Positions 6,521 through 13,526 of a stretch of 24,187 nucleotides of DNA are shown one piece after another; position 1 is the stretch's first letter; the number at the start of each line of letters is the position of its first letter. Source of the stretch: an uncultured Thermoanaerobacterales bacterium (lineage in GTDB: Bacteria > Bacillota > Clostridia > Christensenellales > UBA1242); contig USTP01000006.1 in the NCBI GenBank assembly GCA_900557695.1, positions 1-24,187 of the forward strand, read 5' to 3'. A program made the translations under genes and the position numbers. The notes beneath the pieces were generated by a model. The model did not search any database. It was not told the origin of the DNA and was given only the letters and a program-made list of their open reading frames with translations.

Positions 6521-7728
6521 TGAAAAAAATCAAGTCGTTCTTGCGCAGTTTCTTAGTGTTTTTGCTTATGGTTGTGGTTTTAGCATCAAAGTTTGCCCCT
6601 GCCAAGTTACAAATTGCTAGTTCTTTGCCAAGCGGTGGTTTTGAGGCAAAAGGAAAAGTTAAAGCTGAAAGTGAAGAGAAAAAGAAAAACTATTTCACAA
6701 TCTATAATGTAAATAATGGTGACGAAGTGGTACTAGTTAAGGGTGAGGGCGTAGATGTTGAGGATGAATATTTAAGCCAAGACAATAAACTTTGGAAAAT
6801 AGTTGAGGTTGATAACACCACTAAAACGGGCAAGGCAGAGTTTTTAGGAGAGGAGCAACTTCCAAAATATAATGTTAAAAAGAAGGTGGCTCCGCAAAAT
6901 GTGGTTAAAGCAAAAACCAATAAAAAGGTGGGCGTTTATCACACCCACAACGATGAAAGTTATTACACAAATGATGGCTACGACAGCATTTATGGCGAGG
7001 GCGGTATTCACGATGTTGGGAAAAAGTTTGTTGAATACTTAAATTCTCTTGGCATAGATGTTATATATAGGGAAGATTTGCATTTGCCCCACAATTCTGG
7101 CGCGTATACAAGAAGTCAGGTAACAGCCTCGGCAATTTTAAATACTGGTGGCGTTGATGCATTATTTGACTTGCATCGAGATAGCACGCCAAGAAGAGAG
7201 TTTATTACTAGCGTTGATGGGGTGGAAATGAGTAAAGTTAGGATGGTTATAGGAACGGCAAACCAAAACTACTATGAAAATAGAGAGTTTGCCTATGCCA
7301 TTAAAGCCTATGCAGATGAGGTTTATCCAGGACTAATTAAAGACATTTACATGGGAAAGGGTAACTATAACCAACAACTTTTAAGCCGTGGTATGCTTTT
7401 TGAAATGGGTTGCGAAAATATAGAGAAAAACCTTGTTTTAAAGTCTACTAAGCCTCTTGCAAAAGTTGTGGATGTGGTGCTTTATGGCTCTAGCGGAGCT
7501 AGCGAAGAAAGTTTAAATGATGTTGAGCTTGTTGATAGCACGGGTAAAGCCTCGGTTATAACTGGCATTGCCTACAAGCAGTCTACCGCATCAATAAGCT
7601 TTGTGTGGATACTACTTGCTTCAATTGCTTTCTATTTTGCGGTGCTTGGAATAGTATGTATTTTTTCTAAAACTGCTAGATATAAAACTAAAAGATTTTT
7701 TAGCGAGTTGTTTGCCGTTAAAAAGTAA
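6520..7728 (+). CDS. spoIIP: Stage II sporulation protein P (SpoIIP)
   Basis: Peptidoglycan amidase/endopeptidase that, with SpoIID and SpoIIM, thins septal wall and drives engulfment. The 402-residue product has an N-terminal membrane anchor (about 8-24), a charged linker, and the SpoIIP catalytic domain at about 135-320. Visible family motifs are HTHNDESY (141-148), the turn HDVGKKFVEYL, RSQVTASAIL, DLHRDS (217-222, H219) and LFEMGCEN (about 293-300). A second hydrophobic helix at 359-381 followed by a basic tail suggests two membrane passes, more than the single anchor I know from Bacillus. It overlaps the upstream membrane gene by one base. No terminator is visible before der. Confidence 0.94.
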   Translation: MKKIKSFLRSFLVFLLMVVVLASKFAPAKLQIASSLPSGGFEAKGKVKAESEEKKKNYFTIYNVNNGDEVVLVKGEGVDVEDEYLSQDNKLWKIVEVDNTTKTGKAEFLGEEQLPKYNVKKKVAPQNVVKAKTNKKVGVYHTHNDESYYTNDGYDSIYGEGGIHDVGKKFVEYLNSLGIDVIYREDLHLPHNSGAYTRSQVTASAILNTGGVDALFDLHRDSTPRREFITSVDGVEMSKVRMVIGTANQNYYENREFAYAIKAYADEVYPGLIKDIYMGKGNYNQQLLSRGMLFEMGCENIEKNLVLKSTKPLAKVVDVVLYGSSGASEESLNDVELVDSTGKASVITGIAYKQSTASISFVWILLASIAFYFAVLGIVCIFSKTARYKTKRFFSELFAVKK

Positions 7729-7743
7729 AGATTGCTTAATTAC

Positions 7744-7773
7744 TTGCAAAACTTTCAACTTAAATGTTATAAT
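7744..7773 (+). promoter_or_regulatory. Sigma-A promoter of der-plsY
   Basis: TTGCAA (7744-7749), 18 bases, TATAAT (7768-7773), with a TG extension one base before the -10. The leader before ATG 7790 would be only about 10 bases, so the ribosome site GAGGTG lies at its very start. Confidence 0.75.
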
Positions 7774-7789
7774 CGTTTTGAGGTGAAAG

Positions 7790-9115
7790 ATGAGCACTCC
7801 TGTTGTTGCAATTGTTGGCAGAAGTAATGTTGGTAAATCTACGCTTTTTAATAGAATAGTGGGGAAGCGTATTTCTATCGTGCAAGATGAAATTGGCGTT
7901 ACCCGCGATAGAATTTATGCAACCGCCGAGTGGTGTGGCTATACTTTCACTCTTATTGACACGGGTGGAATAGAACTTGACAGCGATGATGAAATTACCA
8001 AGCATATTATAAAACAAGCAGATATTGCGGTTGCTATGTCAGACGTAATACTATATGTTGTGGATGCAAAGGCTGGATTAACTTCTTCAGACTATGAAGT
8101 TGCTGAAAGGCTTAGAAAAAGCAAGAAAAAAGTTATACTTGTTTGCAACAAGCTAGACGAGTATAGGCCAGAAGCTTTATACGACTTTTATTCTCTAGGG
8201 CTTGGAGAGCCTTTTGGGGTTTCAGCTCAGCAAGCCAAAGGTATTGGCGATATTTTAGACGAAGTTGTTAAAAACTTTAAAGATAGAAAAGATATTATCG
8301 ATACCGATGGGGTTATTAAAATAGCCATTGTTGGAAAGCCAAATGCAGGAAAAAGTAGCATTGTAAATAGACTTGCAGGCGAGGAAAGGGTTATTGTTTC
8401 CTCTGTTGCGGGAACAACTCGTGATGCGATTGATGTCCCATTTAACTATAATAAAAAGAAATATTTAATTATCGACACTGCTGGTATGCGTAAAAAGCGT
8501 AGCATTGAAGATGAAACTGTTGAAAGATACAGCATTTTTAGAACTATAGACAGTATTAAAAGAGCAGATGTTGTTGTGATTGTTATTGATGTTAGTTTGC
8601 CTATAACTGAGCAGGATGTTAAAATTTGTGCTCTCGCTCACAACGAGAATAAGCCATCTGTTATTGTAATGAATAAGTGGGACTTGATTGAAAAAAATAA
8701 CGACACAATGAAAAAAATCACTAAACAACTTGAGGTAGACCTTGCCTTTATGTCGTATTTCAAGCCTGTTTATCTATCTGCGCTAACTGCCAAGAGAATG
8801 GATAAGCTAATGCCAGCTATTAGTGAAGTGTTTGAAAATGCAAACAAAAAGGTGTCTACAGGGGCGTTTAATGATATTTTGCAGTCGGCATATTCGGTTA
8901 CGGCTCCGCCTGCAAAGAAAGGTAAAAAGTTGAAAATCTTTTACGGTACGCAAACTGGAGTTTGCCCGCCATCCTTTGTTTTGTTCGTTAACGACACAAG
9001 TTTAATAACCGATAACTACACTAGGTATCTTGAAAACACAATAAGAAAGTCTATAGATTTTACTGGAACACCAATAAAAATAACTGTTAAATCCAAACGC
9101 GAGGAGGATTTGTAA
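7790..9115 (+). CDS. der: Ribosome-assembly GTPase Der (EngA)
   Basis: Essential double GTPase needed for large ribosomal subunit maturation. The 441-residue product has two G domains in tandem. The first shows GRSNVGKS (10-17), DTGG (57-60) and NKLD (120-123). The second shows GKPNAGKS (182-189), DTAGMRKK and NKWD. A KH-like C-terminal domain follows (about 355-441), including FYGTQTGVCPPSFVLFVND. Length is the family norm. GAGGTG precedes ATG 7790 and a strong extended -10 promoter lies upstream. Its stop overlaps the plsY start (TAATG), a pairing common in Firmicutes. Confidence 0.97.
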   Translation: MSTPVVAIVGRSNVGKSTLFNRIVGKRISIVQDEIGVTRDRIYATAEWCGYTFTLIDTGGIELDSDDEITKHIIKQADIAVAMSDVILYVVDAKAGLTSSDYEVAERLRKSKKKVILVCNKLDEYRPEALYDFYSLGLGEPFGVSAQQAKGIGDILDEVVKNFKDRKDIIDTDGVIKIAIVGKPNAGKSSIVNRLAGEERVIVSSVAGTTRDAIDVPFNYNKKKYLIIDTAGMRKKRSIEDETVERYSIFRTIDSIKRADVVVIVIDVSLPITEQDVKICALAHNENKPSVIVMNKWDLIEKNNDTMKKITKQLEVDLAFMSYFKPVYLSALTAKRMDKLMPAISEVFENANKKVSTGAFNDILQSAYSVTAPPAKKGKKLKIFYGTQTGVCPPSFVLFVNDTSLITDNYTRYLENTIRKSIDFTGTPIKITVKSKREEDL

Positions 9116-9828
9116 TGGTTTGGTGGCATATCCTTATAATTATTGTTGTTTCATATTTTATTGGTAATATTAGCTTTTCTAGGATGCTAGCATTAAGCAA
9201 GCATAAAGATATAACAAAGCTTGGCAGTGGAAATGCGGGTAGCACCAATGTGCTTAGAAATTTTGGGCTTGGCTATGGCGTGATTAACTTGGTTTTAGAT
9301 ATTTTAAAGGGTTTTTTGCCAGCGTTTTTATCTTATATTATATTTGATGGCAACTTGATCTACCTTTATATTGCTGGTATTTCGGTTATGGTTGGGCATA
9401 TTTATCCAGTTGTGTTTAAGTTTAAAGGCGGCAAGGGAATTGCTAGTATGCTTGGCGTGTTTTTAGCGGCCGACCCTGTTGTTACCCTTATAGTTATTGC
9501 TTGCGCGTTAGTTTGTTGGTTAATTTTCAAATATGGTTCGCTGGCAAGCTTTCTTTGCGTTACGGCATTAACTGTTTATGAGGGAATACAGGCAAAGTCG
9601 ATGCCAGAGGGTGAGGGTAAGATAATTTGTTTATTACTGTTTATCATTTTTTGCCTAACATGGTATGCCCATCGCTCAAATATTGAAAGACTACTTTGCG
9701 GCAAAGAAAGTAAAGTTAGCTTGATTAAATCTACCAAAAAGAAAATTAAAGCATCGCAAAAAAGCAGTTTTTATAGCGAAAAAAACAGTAAAGAAAAATC
9801 TTCTAACACCAAATCAAAAGACCTTTAG
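9115..9828 (+). CDS. plsY: Glycerol-3-phosphate acyltransferase PlsY
   Basis: Membrane enzyme that moves an acyl group from acyl phosphate to glycerol 3-phosphate, the first step of phospholipid synthesis. The 237-residue product shows the three PlsY motifs: SGNAGSTN (38-45), VFKFKGGKGIAS at about residue 100, and YGSLASF at about residue 140. It has about five membrane helices. Serine replaces the usual alanine in GATN. The last 40 residues are a Lys/Ser-rich hydrophilic tail that is longer than usual for the family (about 200 residues). It overlaps der by one base and is cotranscribed with it. Confidence 0.94.
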   Translation: MVWWHILIIIVVSYFIGNISFSRMLALSKHKDITKLGSGNAGSTNVLRNFGLGYGVINLVLDILKGFLPAFLSYIIFDGNLIYLYIAGISVMVGHIYPVVFKFKGGKGIASMLGVFLAADPVVTLIVIACALVCWLIFKYGSLASFLCVTALTVYEGIQAKSMPEGEGKIICLLLFIIFCLTWYAHRSNIERLLCGKESKVSLIKSTKKKIKASQKSSFYSEKNSKEKSSNTKSKDL

Positions 9829-9853
9829 CCTTAAATTATATATCACTATTGAT

Positions 9854-9882
9854 TTGACAAAACGATTAAGAATGGTTACTAT
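9854..9882 (+). promoter_or_regulatory. Sigma-A promoter of the 9931 gene
   Basis: TTGACA (9854-9859), 17 bases, TACTAT (9877-9882). Confidence 0.65.
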
Positions 9883-9930
9883 GTTATTATTCTCAGTGTA
9901 GAAGCATAAAATTATTTAAGGAGAAAAGCA

Positions 9931-10407
9931 ATGAATAAAAGTAGTGTTTGGTGCACTATAATGGCAGTTTTAGGTTTTATATTTGGCGTTGGGTATTGTT
10001 TTACAATAATTCTTATTCCTGTTGCTATATACTGCTTTATTGGTGCAAAAAGATATATGGAGTGGGCTAACTTAACAGATAGTCAACTTGTAGTTAAAAA
10101 GCAGTCACTTATAAATTGGGCAATATTTTTCTCAATTGTTGGATTTCCTCTAGGGCTTATATCTATAGTTCCAGCATGTATGATTTCTAACAACAATATT
10201 GTTGTTACTGATGTTAAAACCGAGGATGCAGAAAAAACAACTGCTAGCGAAACTGAAACAGGTAATGAAACAAAAGAAACAGTTGAAGAGGAAGAACTGT
10301 CTGACATTGAAACAATAGAAAAGTTAAACAACCTTAAAAAAGAAGGGCTTATAACCGAAGAGGAATATGCAAGAGCTAAAGACGAGGTTTTAAACAAGAA
10401 GAAATAA
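9931..10407 (+). CDS. Small membrane protein with C-terminal SHOCT domain
   Basis: A 158-residue protein of unknown function. Residues 1-90 hold two or three membrane helices (about 6-38 and 60-86). Residues 95-128 are an acidic Thr/Glu-rich linker. The last 30 residues form a SHOCT motif, IEKLNNLKKEGLITEEEY. SHOCT is a short helical domain found at protein ends in many bacteria; its role is thought to be oligomerisation or protein contact, but this is not settled. AGGAG precedes the ATG and it has its own promoter and terminator, so it is a single-gene unit. Two other proteins in this window carry the same end motif. Confidence 0.8.
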   Translation: MNKSSVWCTIMAVLGFIFGVGYCFTIILIPVAIYCFIGAKRYMEWANLTDSQLVVKKQSLINWAIFFSIVGFPLGLISIVPACMISNNNIVVTDVKTEDAEKTTASETETGNETKETVEEEELSDIETIEKLNNLKKEGLITEEEYARAKDEVLNKKK

Positions 10408-10432
10408 GCTTAAAATAAATACTTATAATTAA

Positions 10433-10461
10433 CAGAAAGTTGCCGTTTGTGCAACTTTTTT
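10433..10461 (+). terminator. Terminator after the 9931 gene
   Basis: AAAGTTGC (10436-10443) pairs with GCAACTTT (10451-10458), followed by Ts. Confidence 0.85.
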
Positions 10462-10470
10462 GTTTTTCTG

Positions 10471-10499
10471 TAATATAGCCTAAAACAAACGCATATATA
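10471..10499 (+). promoter_or_regulatory. Candidate sigma-E promoter of spoIVA
   Basis: TAATATA (10471-10477), 14 bases, CATATATA (10492-10499). The Bacillus sigma-E consensus, as I recall it, is KMATATT-N14/15-CATACAHT; the -35 matches 6 of 7 and the -10 matches 6 of 8. spoIVA is a sigma-E gene in Bacillus, which supports the reading. Confidence 0.5.
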
Positions 10500-10527
10500 T
10501 TAGCAATCAAACAATCGGAGGGTTAAA

Positions 10528-12006
10528 ATGGATAAGTTTGAAATTTATGATGATATTGCTAAGCGTACAAATGGCGATATTTATCTTGGTGTGGTTGGCC
10601 CTGTTAGAACAGGTAAGTCAACTTTTATTCGTAGGTTCGTGCAAGAACTTATACTTTCAGAAGTTAAGGATAAACATGAAAAACAACGCATTATTGATGA
10701 GTTGCCACAGTCTGGAGCTGGTAAAACCATTATGACGGTTCAGCCAAAATTTGTGCCGTCAAATGCTGTTAAGATAAACTTCGAGTCGGGAGCTGAGGCA
10801 AAAATAAGGCTTATAGACTGTGTTGGTTATATGATCCCAGGGGCAACTGGCGATGAGGAAGACGGACTTCCTAGAATGGTTAAAACGCCTTGGAGCAGCG
10901 AGGATATGCCATTTGGCATGGCGGCAGAAATAGGAACAAAAAAGGTTATATCTGAGCATTCTACAATTGCAGTTATGGTTACCTCTGATGGCTCTGTTAC
11001 AGATATAGACAGGCTTTCATATGTTAAGGCAGAAGAAAGAGTTGTTAGAGAACTAAAAGAGGCGGGGAAGCCTTTTGTTATAGTTTTAAATTCGCAAAAC
11101 CCTAATAGTGATGAGGCTAAAAAGCTGGAAACTGCTTTGCGCGATAAATATAGTGCACCTGTTGTTTTGTGCGATGTTTCAAAGCTTTCGGTGGAAGATA
11201 TAAATCAAATCATTACGCTTGCTTTGTATGAATTTCCAGTGCGTTTAATTGAGTTTAATTTGCCAAAATGGGTTAGAGCACTGCCTTATGAAAACAGCTT
11301 CATTCAAGATATTTTAAGCGAGATTCGTGAAAGCGTTAGTGGAATTACAAAGATGAGCGAGCATAGCGCGCTTTCAGCAATGTTTTTAGATAATGAAAAT
11401 ATAGACCCATTAGCCCTAAATTCTCTAAGTTTAGCTGATGGCACTATTCACTATTCTCTTCCAGTTAATTCTAAAATGTTTTATAAAATGCTCAGTCAAG
11501 AGTGCGGGGTAGAAATTGTTGATGACTTCTACTTGATGAGTTATATGAAGTATCTAACTTATGCAAAAACCGAGTACGACAAAATTAAGTCTGCTTTAGA
11601 AAGTGTTAAAGAAAAGGGCTACGGCGTTGTGACCCCAACCCTAGAAGACATGACGCTTGAAGAACCACAAATTGTTAAAAAGGGCAATGGTTCGCTTGTT
11701 CGGCTTAAAGCTACAGCTCCTAGCCTACATATTATGAGAGTAGATGTAGAAACAGAGGTTTGCCCAGCAGTTGGCTCTCCAGAGCAAAGCGAAACTCTTG
11801 TTAAATATTTGCTTGAAGGCTTTGAAAATAACCCACAAGGTATTTGGGAAACTAATATGTTTGGAAAACCTCTCTCTAGTTTCGTTCAGGATGGTATCTC
11901 GGCAAAAATCAACAACATACCAGAAGAGGCAGAAGTTAAGATGAGAAAAACAATGACAAAGATTGTTAACGAGAACAAGGGCGGAATAATTTGTATTTTA
12001 CTATAA
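10528..12006 (+). CDS. spoIVA: Stage IV sporulation protein A (SpoIVA), spore coat base ATPase
   Basis: ATP-hydrolysing protein that polymerises on the forespore surface and forms the platform for coat assembly; it is also needed for cortex formation. The product is 492 residues, the usual length. The N-terminal NTPase domain opens DIYLGVVGPVRTGKSTFIRR with Walker A GPVRTGKS (24-31); ELPQSGAGKTIMTVQPKFVP and RLIDCVGYMIPGA follow, all characteristic. The middle and C-terminal domains keep AKTEYDKIKSAL and RLKATAPSLHIMRVDVE, and the protein ends GGIICILL as expected for membrane docking through SpoVM. GGAGGG precedes the ATG. A sigma-E-like promoter lies upstream. Confidence 0.97.
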   Translation: MDKFEIYDDIAKRTNGDIYLGVVGPVRTGKSTFIRRFVQELILSEVKDKHEKQRIIDELPQSGAGKTIMTVQPKFVPSNAVKINFESGAEAKIRLIDCVGYMIPGATGDEEDGLPRMVKTPWSSEDMPFGMAAEIGTKKVISEHSTIAVMVTSDGSVTDIDRLSYVKAEERVVRELKEAGKPFVIVLNSQNPNSDEAKKLETALRDKYSAPVVLCDVSKLSVEDINQIITLALYEFPVRLIEFNLPKWVRALPYENSFIQDILSEIRESVSGITKMSEHSALSAMFLDNENIDPLALNSLSLADGTIHYSLPVNSKMFYKMLSQECGVEIVDDFYLMSYMKYLTYAKTEYDKIKSALESVKEKGYGVVTPTLEDMTLEEPQIVKKGNGSLVRLKATAPSLHIMRVDVETEVCPAVGSPEQSETLVKYLLEGFENNPQGIWETNMFGKPLSSFVQDGISAKINNIPEEAEVKMRKTMTKIVNENKGGIICILL

Positions 12007-12149
12007 TAGTATACTAGGTTTAAAGCAAAGTTGAGCAAAGCAATATATAGAAAAATATATGAATAAAATAGGTACTATGTCTGACAATATACTTAGCTCA
12101 AATACCCATTTTATCTAGAGTTTAAGATGCTATGCGTAATAATATTATA
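12007..12149. other. AT-rich spacer between spoIVA and the convergent terminator
   Basis: No gene is visible. Positions 12070-12092 resemble the hairpin at 21502-21542 with its middle deleted: both begin AGGTACTATG and then give TGTCTG and a variant of TCATAATAC. Confidence 0.4.
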
Positions 12150-12188
12150 AAAACACTCACAAGCGAGTTTTGCTAGTGGGTGTTTTTT
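12150..12188. terminator. Terminator between convergent spoIVA and GH18 gene
   Basis: AAAACACTCAC (12150-12160) pairs with GTGGGTGTTTT (12176-12186) with one wobble; Ts follow on the plus strand and the complementary run serves the minus strand. Confidence 0.85.
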
Positions 12189-12197
12189 GTTTTGCTT

Positions 12198-13388
12198 TTA
12201 TTTATAAAAACTATTCATTTCATTAAGAAAGTCGTATTGATTTATAACACCTTTGTTGCTTTCCATTTTTGCGTCACGGTTTATAGACCAATAACTAACC
12301 ATTCCATAATTGTGTTTTTTAGCATGGTCTACAACTTTTTTTGTCATTTGCGTTGTGAAAGTAGGATAGAGGTCGCTTTCATAGCCAATGTCTACTGTTG
12401 CACCTGTTTTTGCATATGCTTGGGCTTCGGTTAAGCTACTACCATAGCTTGCCCATATTTCTTGCATCTGTTTAACACTATTTTCAATTGCACGAACCGA
12501 GGCATCTCCGTAGTCTTCATATGAATAAACGCCTGCACCATAACACATTGTCATAGAGTTTATCAGTGAGATGTGTACTCCTTGGTCGAGGTAGGCACGA
12601 ATAATTTTGATCTGCTTGTCTTGCCAACCACTAGGCATTATGGGTATAGTTAAAACAATTTCAATGCCTGTTTTGTCTTGAACCCTTTTTATTGCCTTAG
12701 CGTTTGCTATATTTCCACTTTGAACCTGGTTGCTTTCCTCAATATCTAAGTCTAGCCTTTTAATATTGTAGGTTTCAATAATGTCCATATAAAATTCTTC
12801 AAGTTTATCTACATCTGTTGTTACTATCCAAGGTGCATCGCCCAGCTGACCACCAACCGAGATTGTATACATTGCACCCATTTTGTCTAAACTTTCAAGC
12901 GTTTGCTTTATTTTGGGGTACTGGTAACCATCGTTACCTTTTTCGCTTAAAGAATAGTAGCCTCCCCAGCCGTAGCGAATAGACCCGTTTGAATCGAGTG
13001 GGGTGGTCATGTCGGGTTGAATAAAGCCTAGGTTGTAGTAACTAATTCCTGTTTGTTCTTCAACTAGTGCAAGATTTGGAACGCCGTTTAAACTATAGGC
13101 ATTTGTTAATGGTACCCATGAAGATAGGTCTACAAATGGTGCCACAACATGATATGGCCAGCCAGTTTTACTCTTTTCGCTTTCACTTGGAGCCATTGGT
13201 AAAACACATATTAAAATTATAGACAGCACAAGTAAAAAGCCTAGCACGCTTATAACTGGAATATATCTAATTTTCCATTCTTTTGTTAGAATAATTTTAG
13301 ATTTCTTTTTTTTATTTTGTTTGCTAGACATATTTTCTTGTTTATCTTCAGATGTTTGGCTGTTTTTATTAAATTGAGTGTTTTTCAT
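12198..13388 (-). CDS. Membrane-anchored glycoside hydrolase family 18 protein
   Basis: A chitinase-type (GH18) barrel of 396 residues. A basic, Asn/Lys-rich cytoplasmic stretch (1-40) precedes one membrane helix (43-65), so the barrel lies outside the membrane. Family signals are the SxGG-type strand TISVGG (175-180) and the catalytic strand KRLDLDIE (210-217) with proton donor E217. In DxxDxDxE the first Asp is Lys here (K210), while D213, D215 and E217 remain. C-terminal YWSINRDA is the usual barrel end. A close sigma-G promoter match and a GAGGT ribosome site precede it, so I infer forespore expression and a role in spore wall or spore surface glycan. No LysM or carbohydrate-binding module is visible. 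Confidence 0.85.
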   Translation of the reverse strand: MKNTQFNKNSQTSEDKQENMSSKQNKKKKSKIILTKEWKIRYIPVISVLGFLLVLSIILICVLPMAPSESEKSKTGWPYHVVAPFVDLSSWVPLTNAYSLNGVPNLALVEEQTGISYYNLGFIQPDMTTPLDSNGSIRYGWGGYYSLSEKGNDGYQYPKIKQTLESLDKMGAMYTISVGGQLGDAPWIVTTDVDKLEEFYMDIIETYNIKRLDLDIEESNQVQSGNIANAKAIKRVQDKTGIEIVLTIPIMPSGWQDKQIKIIRAYLDQGVHISLINSMTMCYGAGVYSYEDYGDASVRAIENSVKQMQEIWASYGSSLTEAQAYAKTGATVDIGYESDLYPTFTTQMTKKVVDHAKKHNYGMVSYWSINRDAKMESNKGVINQYDFLNEMNSFYK

Positions 13389-13412
13389 AAACTACCTCGT
13401 AATATTTTTTGT

Positions 13413-13442
13413 TAGTATGCGTAAAAATTTGTAGGTTTATGC
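13413..13442 (-). promoter_or_regulatory. Candidate sigma-G promoter of the GH18 gene
   Basis: On the minus strand GCATA (13442-13438) is followed after 18 bases by CATACTA (13419-13413). This fits the Bacillus sigma-G consensus GHATR-N17/18-CATNHTA, as I recall it, at every position. The leader before the ATG at 13388 would be about 18 bases. A sigma-E reading (ATA, 18 bases, CATACTAA) is less good. Confidence 0.6.
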
Positions 13443-13456
13443 GAGAAAAATGAATA

Positions 13457-13473
13457 TTCACGCTTATCGTGAA
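13457..13473. promoter_or_regulatory. Dyad between divergent GH18 and transglutaminase-like genes
   Basis: TTCACG-CTTAT-CGTGAA, a perfect 6-bp dyad with AT-rich flanks, lies 16 bases upstream of the -35 at 13490 and 14 bases upstream of the sigma-G -35. It is a possible operator shared by both genes. Confidence 0.4.
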
Positions 13474-13489
13474 ATATAAAAATTGTAAA

Positions 13490-13517
13490 TTGACAAGCCT
13501 TAACTTTGTGGTATAAT
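13490..13517 (+). promoter_or_regulatory. Sigma-A promoter of the transglutaminase-like gene
   Basis: TTGACA (13490-13495), 16 bases, TATAAT (13512-13517) with a TG one base upstream. Transcription should begin near 13524, three bases before ATG 13527. Confidence 0.8.
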
Positions 13518-13526
13518 AAAAGCATT

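Noticed and set aside
13506..13526. Earlier ATG of the transglutaminase-like gene
   Set aside because: It falls between the -35 and -10 boxes of a consensus promoter and would not be in the mRNA.
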